DNA of 6,347 nucleotides from Daejeonella rubra (GTDB taxonomy: Bacteria > Bacteroidota > Bacteroidia > Sphingobacteriales > Sphingobacteriaceae), in contig NZ_FNHH01000053.1 in NCBI RefSeq assembly GCF_900103545.1, positions 1 to 6,347 of the forward strand, in the 5' to 3' direction. Positions 1-5,481 of the stretch are shown in pieces. The notes beneath the pieces were generated by a model, which worked only from the letters and a program-made list of their open reading frames with translations, was not told where the DNA came from and searched no databases. How positions within the stretch are numbered: the stretch's first letter is position 1; each line of letters starts with the position of its first letter. The position numbers and the translations under genes were made by a program.

Positions 1-2
1 AT

Positions 3-86
3 GGGGATATATTAGATCATATTGATGATGTTTTTTATAAGATCAATGAGTTTATTGAGGAATTTGAGAAGGACCACCCCCTTTAA
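3..86 (+). CDS. C-terminal end of an unidentified protein (partial at window edge)
   Basis: The third frame is open from the window edge to a TAA at 84-86, giving 27 residues that are acidic and amphipathic (DILDHIDDVFYKINEFIEEF is the central part) and could form a helix. The other two plus frames stop within 25 bases. The stop and the final His-Pro-Leu codons lie inside the left arm of the inverted repeat that begins at 73, so the repeat may have supplied a new C-terminus or truncated the gene. The short helix loosely resembles the N-terminus of some transposases, but this is far too little to assign a family. It could also be a chance open stretch. Confidence 0.3.
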   Translation, partial: GDILDHIDDVFYKINEFIEEFEKDHPL

Positions 87-246
87 TTCCCCCGCTCCAA
101 TGGAGTCCCACGGACCAGCGGTGGATACTGGGTGGCTAAGAAAAATTTGATATAAACTATATGTCTAAGTATTAAACTATAATTTCTTTATCCGTCATGC
201 TGTCCACCGCTAGGGGAGTGTTGGCTTGAGCGCTGGAGGGGGTGGT
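73..246. repeat. GC-rich imperfect inverted repeat with AT-rich centre
   Basis: Three blocks pair in order. Bases 73-82 (accaccccct) pair with 237-246, 93-97 (cgctc) with 228-232, and 117-125 (agcggtgga) with 203-211. The arms enclose an AT-rich core of about 77 bases (126-202). The core contains a 9-base direct repeat, taaactata, at 153-161 and 173-181. The arms are much richer in G+C than the surrounding DNA. The layout fits a small non-autonomous mobile element or a dispersed intergenic repeat of the kind common in Bacteroidota genomes, or a structured RNA. No clear target-site duplication is visible at its edges. Confidence 0.55.
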
Positions 247-472
247 TTTTGGGTACTTTGGGTAGATTTGAGCACAAGTTTAACCTCATATTCACACCAA
301 ATACAATTTTTAACACCTTCTGAAGGTTTCCGGCATTCAAAGAATCTCAGACTGACCCATTGACGAAAACAGGAAGTATGTACTAAGAAAATTCATACAT
401 CTTTAAAGCCCCTTCATGATCATTTTCAATTTATTCAGTTTAGCCCTCAATAATTATATTTCTGGTTTACCT

Positions 473-495
473 CAGGCAATTCTAAAAATTGTCTG
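473..495 (+). terminator. Small hairpin followed by a T-rich tract
   Basis: Caggcaatt (473-481) pairs with aattgtctg (487-495) across a 5-base loop, giving nine pairs including one G-U wobble. The next bases (ttctttaaatttt) are T-rich, as after an intrinsic terminator. The stem is only moderately GC-rich, and the only possible upstream gene ends almost 400 bases away. An attenuator or a simple DNA dyad is therefore equally possible. Confidence 0.3.
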
Positions 496-501
496 TTCTT
501 T

Positions 502-518
502 AAATTTTGTGCAAATTT
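502..518. promoter_or_regulatory. AAATTT-N5-AAATTT dyad, possible operator
   Basis: Two self-complementary AAATTT hexamers (502-507 and 513-518) are separated by tgtgc, 25 bases before the first start codon. The second is part of the palindrome CAAATTTG (512-519), and AAATTTG recurs at 539-545 over the start codon. Such spaced dyads close to a start are typical binding sites for dimeric regulators, but AT-rich DNA makes chance matches common and no regulator gene is in the window. Confidence 0.25.
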
Positions 519-542
519 GTTTGAATACCTAATCAGATAAAT

Positions 543-1280
543 TTGAATAATAAAACTAAACCTACTAGGAAAGTATTAATTACAGGTGCGGGAAGAGGTA
601 TAGGACTGGCTATTGCCCAAAAGCTATCTGAGGAGTACACCCTCATTCTGCATGCATCCCAAGAAGGTAATCTTCAGTCGGTAGGGGAAGGTAACTATGC
701 ATTATATGCCGATTTTTCTGATCCTGTTCAGGTTTCTGATTTCTGCAAAAAGCTCAAGCAGGAGCATGGAGATTCTCTGTATGCAGTGATTAATAATGCA
801 GGTGTAGCTATTGATAAATCACTGATTTTTCAGCCGGAACGGGATATCGACAAGATGTTGAATGTTAACCTGAAGGCTCCTATAATGATATGTAAAACAG
901 CAATGAAACTGTTTACTCTCAAAAAGGAAGGAGTTATAATTAATATCAGCTCATGCGTTGGTCAGACGGGGAATGCCTTTCAATCAGTTTATGCAGCCAC
1001 TAAAGCGGGTTTGGTTGCCCTTTCCAAATCATTGGCACAGGAGGCAGCTGCATTGAGTGAGGAGCATAGAATCAGGGTTTTGAGTGTATCACCTGGTTTG
1101 ATTCAATCAGAAATGACAGATAAAATTCCTCCGCAGATGCTGAATCAGGTTCTGCAACTGGTTCCAGCCAAAAGAATAGGTAAGCCATCAGAAGTTGCAG
1201 AGCTAATATCCTTCCTCCTTTCAGATAAGGCTTCTTACATTAACAGTTCAAATATTGAGGTCGACGGAGGCTTAAGATGA
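543..1280 (+). CDS. fabG: 3-oxoacyl-ACP reductase, FabG-like short-chain dehydrogenase
   Basis: This is a ketoreductase (KR) that would use NADPH to reduce the 3-ketoacyl chain on the carrier protein to a 3-hydroxyacyl chain in the cytosol. The protein has 245 residues, close to the usual FabG size. The dinucleotide motif TGAGRGIG is at 14-21, NNAG at 84-87 and N-V-N near 107-109. The catalytic triad Ser137, Tyr150, Lys154 (YAATK) follows, with the C-terminal PGLI and EVDGG signatures of the family. The start is TTG at 543: the frame is closed by TGA at 522-524, no ATG or GTG lies before the nucleotide-binding motif, and the motif is at the normal distance from this start. The stop overlaps the next start by four bases (ATGA). 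As first gene of the operon, with KS, ACP and ER following, a role in chain elongation is much more likely than sugar or steroid metabolism. Confidence 0.9.
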   Translation: MNNKTKPTRKVLITGAGRGIGLAIAQKLSEEYTLILHASQEGNLQSVGEGNYALYADFSDPVQVSDFCKKLKQEHGDSLYAVINNAGVAIDKSLIFQPERDIDKMLNVNLKAPIMICKTAMKLFTLKKEGVIINISSCVGQTGNAFQSVYAATKAGLVALSKSLAQEAAALSEEHRIRVLSVSPGLIQSEMTDKIPPQMLNQVLQLVPAKRIGKPSEVAELISFLLSDKASYINSSNIEVDGGLR

Positions 1281-1831
1281 AGATAATAAAAGATAGTCTG
1301 GTAGGAGTTGCTCCCCGGGATCTCCTGATTAATTATGGTCCAACTAAGTTGCTTGTCGATAATTATCACTGGCATTCACCCAATATTGGTCTTGTAGCTA
1401 GTTATACACCTAAAAGCAGGGACGTAGAAGACCATTTTGGCGTGTTCAGAGGAGTTGACCAGATAGAATCATTTGCCCAGGCGATTACAGGCTCAGGTGC
1501 AGCTTTTTTGGAATGTAAAAAACATGGAGTAGACCCTAAAGATGCGAATGATATTTTTCTATACCTCTTCATCAGTATCGGACAAATATATTATCATAGT
1601 TATTTGCAGGAAGGCGAAACATTTATTTCAATTGGTCATATCAAGTTTTACAAATTCCGGCAAATGGTTACGGACGGCAGGATTTATAAAGTGCCAAAGG
1701 GCATTGATCTGGATGAATATTTTAGTGATTTCACAGAGGAGCGCCTAGTTGCATATGATCTTAGTCCTGATTTTACCTTAGTTACTGAATTATTTGATAT
1801 TACAGGCAGAGCAATCAAGATAAAAAAATAA
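1277..1831 (+). CDS. Divergent FabZ-like hotdog protein, probable 3-hydroxyacyl-ACP dehydratase
   Basis: The likely role is removal of water from 3-hydroxyacyl-ACP to give trans-2-enoyl-ACP, the step between the FabG-like and FabI-like enzymes of the same operon. The protein has 184 residues, against about 150 for FabZ. Residues 20-30 (YGPTKLLVDNY) align with the PHRxPFLLVDR region. DHFGVFRGV at 52-60 aligns with the catalytic GHFPGxPxxPGV loop, with His53 conserved but three residues missing. Then Q-I-E-S-F-A-Q-A follows, with Glu64 and Gln68 in the positions of the catalytic Glu and the AQA motif. The stretch around YLQEGETFISIG matches the VVPGDxL strand. Residues from about 145 onward extend beyond the usual end. 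The ATG at 1277 has a good Shine-Dalgarno GGAGG at 1266-1270 and overlaps the previous stop. The hotdog fold is well supported; dehydratase activity is an inference because the loop is altered. Confidence 0.72.
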   Translation: MKIIKDSLVGVAPRDLLINYGPTKLLVDNYHWHSPNIGLVASYTPKSRDVEDHFGVFRGVDQIESFAQAITGSGAAFLECKKHGVDPKDANDIFLYLFISIGQIYYHSYLQEGETFISIGHIKFYKFRQMVTDGRIYKVPKGIDLDEYFSDFTEERLVAYDLSPDFTLVTELFDITGRAIKIKK

Positions 1832-1843
1832 AGAATATTGTAT

Positions 1844-2104
1844 ATGGAAAGACAAGACATTATTGATGGGTTGGTAGAAATTTTAAGAACGGTTAGAATG
1901 GTAGATCAAGCGAAACTGGAATCAGTGACGGAAGAAACAGATTTCATTGCAGATTTAAATACCCCTTCTACCGAGATGATAAATATTGTATCCAAAATTG
2001 AACAAAAATTTGAAGTGGAGTTTGATGACGATGATATTGACGATATGGGAAGCAAAGTGAAAGATGCTGTAGATCTCATAATCAAAGTGAAGCAGAGAAG
2101 CTGA
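1844..2104 (+). CDS. Acyl carrier protein with atypical Pro-Ser-Thr attachment motif
   Basis: This small acidic helical protein would carry the growing acyl chain on a phosphopantetheine arm. From the ATG at 1844 it has 86 residues; a TTG two codons earlier (1838) is possible but less likely. Residues 33-50 (D-F-I-A-D-L-N-T-P-S-T-E-M-I-N-I-V-S) align with the helix II entry of ACPs, where D-L-G-A-D-S-L is usual. The attachment serine is therefore Ser42, but its neighbours are Pro and Thr instead of Asp and Leu. The acidic stretch around 58-68 (VEFDDDDIDDM) matches the F-x-I-x-I-P-D-E-D region. The gap to the preceding stop is 12 bases and to the KS only 2. Position beside KS and AcpS-like genes makes a carrier role very likely despite the changed motif. 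Confidence 0.85.
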   Translation: MERQDIIDGLVEILRTVRMVDQAKLESVTEETDFIADLNTPSTEMINIVSKIEQKFEVEFDDDDIDDMGSKVKDAVDLIIKVKQRS

Positions 2105-2106
2105 TT

Positions 2107-3456
2107 ATGAAAGTTAAGGGCAGGAAAGTTGCTATTGTAGGTATGGGAGGTACTTTCCCCAACTGTACAGATATTGCTGATTTCAATCATAAGTTATTCG
2201 ACAATCAAAGTTTGATCCGGGAATGGGATCAGGCTCTTGCATATGGTAAGAACCTTCGTTCTTCGGTATCAGGATTTATTACTGAGGCAGAAGCAGGCCT
2301 GGAGATGGTGCCATCTGCAATTTATGAGAAGCTTCCCGAAATCTATATCGACAAACTGAACAGAGTACCGGACAAGAATCTTGCAACAGCTGATGTGGGT
2401 AGTATATGGGCCATGATCAATACGCTGGATGCTATAAAAATGGCAGGCTGGTCAAAAGAGGAGACCGAGTCTGAGCAAACAGCTGTTATTATGGCCTCAG
2501 GTGGTCCGGGCAGCAGTATTTTAAGAGCCGGGTGGGATCTTTTTTTTCAGCTTGGCGCCAAGTCCCGGCATGGTGGCCCTCATATAGTTGATCGCACCAT
2601 GAGTTATCGGGAAGTGGCAAATGTTTCCTGTCTCATAAAGAATAAAGGTATCTCAGAATCAATTATATCTGCTTGTGCAACAGGTCTTGGAAATATTGGA
2701 CATGCTTACAGATTGATCAGCTATGGTATACAGGACCGTGCAATAACGGGTGGTGTGGAAGCAACCTCAATTGAGGCATTTGCCGGCTTTGATGGCATGA
2801 TGATCCTGAGCAGAGGATTCAGTCCGGAAGAAAGCTCAAGACCCTTTGATAAAGACAGAAATGGCTTTGTTTGTTCATTTGGTTCAGGAATTGTGGCACT
2901 TGAAGAATATGAAATGGCTAAGGCAAGAGGAGCAAAAATTCTTGCAGTAATTGATGGCTATTTTAATAATTCAGATGGCGATGGAGATATGTTTTATCCA
3001 TCCTTTGAGGGACAAAAGAGGTTATGGAAGGGATTGCTGTCAGAAACCGGAATTAGGCCAGACGTAGTTAAAGTTCATGGCACTTCAACACCATCCGGTG
3101 ATTCAATAGAGCTTTTCGGAGTGGTTTCCACCCTGGGAGAAAGCGGATACCATATCAGTGCGCCTAAATCTCAGTATGGACATATGCTTGGAGCTGCGGG
3201 AGCGGTAGAGCTGATTTCATCTATTCTCATGCTTGAAAATCAAAAAGTTCTTCCTTGTCTGAATGCTGTAAACCTTAATCCTGAGCTGGAAAGATTTCAA
3301 TCTAACCCTGAATGGACAGGAACTATGAAGCCTATGGAAGCTTACCGGGATTTGATCCCACAAAAAAGCTTTTCTAAAGAGATCAATCACATTACCTGTT
3401 TGAATTATGGTTTCGGAGGTACAAACAGCTCTATTTCTATTTCAAAAGATTATTAA
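2107..3456 (+). CDS. fabF: 3-oxoacyl-ACP synthase, FabF-like ketosynthase
   Basis: This is a condensing enzyme (KS) that would extend the acyl chain by decarboxylative condensation with malonyl-ACP. The thiolase-fold protein has 449 residues, somewhat longer than E. coli FabF. The nucleophile Cys190 lies in SACATGLGNIGHA, and catalytic His324 and His359 lie in VHGTSTPSGD and KSQYGHMLGAAGA. DKDRNGF is at 248-254 and GFGGTN at 435-440. All three catalytic residues of a Cys-His-His synthase are present, so it is not a chain-length-factor type partner. The N-terminus (VGMGGTFPNCTDIADF) reads more like the KS of modular polyketide synthases than like housekeeping FabF. The segment at 287-300, rich in Asp and Gly, replaces the usual SDAYHMTSP region near the pocket, so substrate choice may differ. 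The ATG is 2 bases after the ACP stop, without a strong ribosome site. Confidence 0.9.
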   Translation: MKVKGRKVAIVGMGGTFPNCTDIADFNHKLFDNQSLIREWDQALAYGKNLRSSVSGFITEAEAGLEMVPSAIYEKLPEIYIDKLNRVPDKNLATADVGSIWAMINTLDAIKMAGWSKEETESEQTAVIMASGGPGSSILRAGWDLFFQLGAKSRHGGPHIVDRTMSYREVANVSCLIKNKGISESIISACATGLGNIGHAYRLISYGIQDRAITGGVEATSIEAFAGFDGMMILSRGFSPEESSRPFDKDRNGFVCSFGSGIVALEEYEMAKARGAKILAVIDGYFNNSDGDGDMFYPSFEGQKRLWKGLLSETGIRPDVVKVHGTSTPSGDSIELFGVVSTLGESGYHISAPKSQYGHMLGAAGAVELISSILMLENQKVLPCLNAVNLNPELERFQSNPEWTGTMKPMEAYRDLIPQKSFSKEINHITCLNYGFGGTNSSISISKDY

Positions 3457-4268
3457 TGATCAATAATAAAGATAAAGTAGCAATAGTTTTTGGCGTCAGG
3501 AATGATAGCTCTATAGCCTGGAATGTGGCCTTAAAGCTCCATATGTCAGGATCTAAGGTAGCATTGAGCTATGTGGAAGACACGAAGGATGAGGTACTGG
3601 CCCTGATGGAGAAAAACAGCATGGACAGTAATTATGCTGCACAGGTGGATGTGAGATCCTCAGAGCAAATAGATGAATTTCTCAACAAGGTTTACAATGG
3701 GCTTGGGCCGATAAACTATATTTTGCATGGTGTTGCTTTTGGAAACCAGAATGTGTTATGTTATACTATTCCGGGCAGTTCTGAAGCTAAGCCATCTTAT
3801 TTAGATATTCCATTTGAAGATCTGATGGATTCATTTAATATCAGCGCCTATTCTTTGCTAAGGATCTGCAGATCGGCAAAGGATCTGTTGTCAGATAATG
3901 CCTCCATTTTAACATTAACTTATAACGCCTCCAGACGAGTATTCCCGGGTTATGCAGGGATGGGAATCAACAAAGCTGCCTTAGAGAATATTGTGCTTTA
4001 CCTTGCTGATCATTTCCGCGGACAGAATATCAGGGTTAATGCTGTGTCTGCGGGTTTGGTTATGACTACATCCTCAGGAGCTATCAGTGGTGTTCGAAAG
4101 TTGAGAAAGTTCGGAAAATTGCTTGCCCCTCTTGGAAATGTTTCTGCAGATGATGTTGGGAATGCAGCACTTTATTACTTCTCTGATCTGTCTGCAAAAG
4201 TGACGGGTAACTTACATTTTGTAGATGGAGGATTCAATATTATGGGAGTGCCAAATGATGAAGAATGA
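3456..4268 (+). CDS. fabI: Enoyl-ACP reductase, FabI-like
   Basis: The predicted reaction is NAD(P)H-dependent reduction of trans-2-enoyl-ACP to the saturated acyl-ACP, closing each elongation round. The 270-residue short-chain dehydrogenase relative has the FabI-specific features: the altered nucleotide loop GVRNDSSIAW at 13-22, QVDV at 63-66, and Tyr156 in LTYNASRR. The catalytic pair Tyr166-x6-Lys173 (YAGMGINK) has the wide FabI spacing rather than the YxxxK of FabG. The C-terminal VNAVSAG, DVGNAALYYFSDLSAKVTG and VDGGF segments are classical. The substrate-loop region at about 95-118 is longer than in E. coli FabI. The start codon overlaps the KS stop by one base (TAATG), which favours translational coupling. 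Its presence in this cluster implies that the product chain is at least partly saturated. Confidence 0.9.
   Translation: MINNKDKVAIVFGVRNDSSIAWNVALKLHMSGSKVALSYVEDTKDEVLALMEKNSMDSNYAAQVDVRSSEQIDEFLNKVYNGLGPINYILHGVAFGNQNVLCYTIPGSSEAKPSYLDIPFEDLMDSFNISAYSLLRICRSAKDLLSDNASILTLTYNASRRVFPGYAGMGINKAALENIVLYLADHFRGQNIRVNAVSAGLVMTTSSGAISGVRKLRKFGKLLAPLGNVSADDVGNAALYYFSDLSAKVTGNLHFVDGGFNIMGVPNDEE
4244..4248 (+). promoter_or_regulatory. Shine-Dalgarno site that decides the acpS-like start
   Basis: GGGAG lies six bases before the ATG at 4255, inside the end of the enoyl reductase gene. It favours 4255 over the earlier in-frame ATG at 4225, which would add ten residues not matching the AcpS family. Confidence 0.5.
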
Positions 4269-4659
4269 CATTTTGAATATCCCGGATGGATTAATCATAC
4301 AGGGTCATACCCATGTGGGAAATGATCTTGTTTTCATTCCTGATTTTCAGAAATCGCTAACAGAAGATTTTAAAAGAAAAGTTTATACTTCAAATGAGTT
4401 GGCATATTGTGAGCGTTTCGATGATTCGATTATTCGCTATGCCTCAACCTGGGCTGCAAAGGAAGCAGTCTATAAAGCTTTAAAGCAATTTGATCCCTCT
4501 GCTATCTCATGGAAAAAGATTGAAATATCCAGGGAAAAGATTGCCGGGAAGCCGGCAGCGATCATCCACGGACAAAAATTAAATTATACCATTAGTTTAT
4601 CCATTTCCCATGATGGCGAATATGCATGGGCTATTGCACTTTTAATGCCTGGAATATAA
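4255..4659 (+). CDS. acpS: Holo-ACP synthase-type phosphopantetheinyl transferase, AcpS-like
   Basis: It would transfer the phosphopantetheine arm of coenzyme A to the serine of the cluster's ACP. The start at ATG 4255 gives 134 residues, the usual AcpS length, and overlaps the enoyl reductase by 14 bases; the ATG at 4258 would serve equally well. Residues 22-31 (GNDLVFIPDF) match the metal-binding GxDIVEIxRF motif with Asp24. WAAKEAVYKAL at 66-76 is the signature helix with metal ligand Glu70. W-K-K-I-E-I, GKPAAI and the terminal ISISHDGEYAWAIAL (about 115-130) complete the family pattern. A PPTase next to an ACP with a non-standard attachment motif suggests a matched pair, though this cannot be shown from sequence alone. 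Confidence 0.85.
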   Translation: MMKNDILNIPDGLIIQGHTHVGNDLVFIPDFQKSLTEDFKRKVYTSNELAYCERFDDSIIRYASTWAAKEAVYKALKQFDPSAISWKKIEISREKIAGKPAAIIHGQKLNYTISLSISHDGEYAWAIALLMPGI

Positions 4660-5481
4660 ATGACGAGCCATTATTTTGAAAATTCACTCGTAAAGCTTCA
4701 TTACTATAAATATGGGAGTGGTCCGAATGCGATGTTATGTTTTCATGGCTATGGAATGCATGGAAAGCAGTTCAGGATCATGGAAGCTCAGCTTGGTTCA
4801 AAATATACTTTTTATGGGTTTGACCTTTTTTTTCATAAGGAGACAAAGCTTGTGGATCAAAGCCTTGATCACATCAAAAGGGGCATCAGCAAAAAGGAAC
4901 TGGCCGGACTTTTTACACAGTTTTGTGCGCATGAAAATATCGAAAAATTTTCTGTGATCGGATATTCAATGGGGACACATTATGCCACGATCATGGCAGA
5001 AGAGTTGGCCCATAGAATCAATGAGTATATCGTTGCAGCTCCCTCCGCATTTAAGCCTGGAGTGCTGGTCCGTTTTTTCAGTACCAATAAGTTTGGAAAT
5101 AAGATCCTGGAAAAGCTGGCATTTAGTGATAAGGCAATTCTGCATTTTCTTAGTTTTTATCGCAAACTGAACCTGATCGATTCGAAAAATCATGAAATAC
5201 TCCTCAAAGAGATTGGTACCAGGGAGCTCAGATTTAATTTTTATGCCTCACTTACCTATCTTCGTTTTCTGGATCTTGATTCCAGGCGATTGGAGCAGGA
5301 GCTGCTGCAGCATCAGGTAAAAAGCATATTTGTGTTTGGTAAACGGGATAAAATGTATCCGGAAAGAATCGGTAAATTTTTAATACCAAAACTGAAATCA
5401 GCAGAAGTGATCTTATTAGATGAAAATCATGATCTGATCAATAAGAACTTTGCAGATAAATTATCAGCGATCTTAATATGA
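4660..5481 (+). CDS. Alpha/beta-hydrolase, possible acyl thioesterase or acyl-transfer enzyme
   Basis: This 273-residue alpha/beta-hydrolase fold protein has a complete putative triad. The nucleophile Ser103 lies in the elbow GYSMGTH (101-107), with Asp230 after strand 6 (FVFGKRD) and His257 in LDENHD. The oxyanion segment CFHGYGMHG is at 27-35. A helical lid would lie at about 131-200. No signal peptide is visible, so it should act in the cytosol. The start ATG follows the AcpS stop with no spacing, and its stop overlaps the acyltransferase start by four bases. From context the likely job is to release the finished chain from the ACP or hydrolyse a wrongly primed carrier. The fold also serves esterases, lipases and acyl transfer, so the substrate is unproven. 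Confidence 0.75.
   Translation: MTSHYFENSLVKLHYYKYGSGPNAMLCFHGYGMHGKQFRIMEAQLGSKYTFYGFDLFFHKETKLVDQSLDHIKRGISKKELAGLFTQFCAHENIEKFSVIGYSMGTHYATIMAEELAHRINEYIVAAPSAFKPGVLVRFFSTNKFGNKILEKLAFSDKAILHFLSFYRKLNLIDSKNHEILLKEIGTRELRFNFYASLTYLRFLDLDSRRLEQELLQHQVKSIFVFGKRDKMYPERIGKFLIPKLKSAEVILLDENHDLINKNFADKLSAILI

Larger units (their letters stand above)
87..542. other. Non-coding leader region upstream of the operon
   Basis: No convincing gene was found in this 456-base stretch. It holds most of the GC-rich inverted repeat (to 246), a 13-base perfect dyad accttc-t-gaaggt at 315-327, a hairpin at 473-495 and an AAATTT dyad at 502-518. A TAGATTTG box at 263-270 matches the Bacteroidota -7 consensus TAnnTTTG, but no TTTG lies at the right distance upstream. 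No confident promoter for the operon could be placed. Confidence 0.6.

Noticed and set aside
416..532. A 38-codon plus-strand frame starting with ATG at 416
   Set aside because: No ribosome site, no recognisable pattern, AT-rich sequence, and it covers the hairpin and dyad. A chance frame is more likely than a leader peptide.
516..545. Promoter match TTTG-N18-TAAATTTG
   Set aside because: The -7 box would overlap the only usable start codon (TTG 543), and RNA would begin behind it. No later ATG, GTG or TTG exists before the nucleotide-binding motif of the protein. Kept only as an observation.
1838..1843. TTG start for the ACP two codons earlier
   Set aside because: ATG at 1844 gives the usual ACP N-terminus and the normal spacing to the attachment serine.
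1906..2190. 94-codon minus-strand frame over the ACP gene
   Set aside because: Antisense shadow of the ACP and KS start. Its protein is Ser- and Ile-rich from the reversed acidic codons, with no family pattern.
3735..3740. Ala94 in the enoyl reductase at the position of E. coli FabI Gly93, where changes give triclosan resistance
   Set aside because: Ala is the natural residue at this place in sensitive enzymes such as that of Staphylococcus aureus, so no resistance can be inferred.
4225..4254. Longer AcpS start at ATG 4225
   Set aside because: The ten extra residues lie inside the conserved C-terminus of the enoyl reductase gene and do not match AcpS. The ATG at 4255 has a GGGAG site at good distance.
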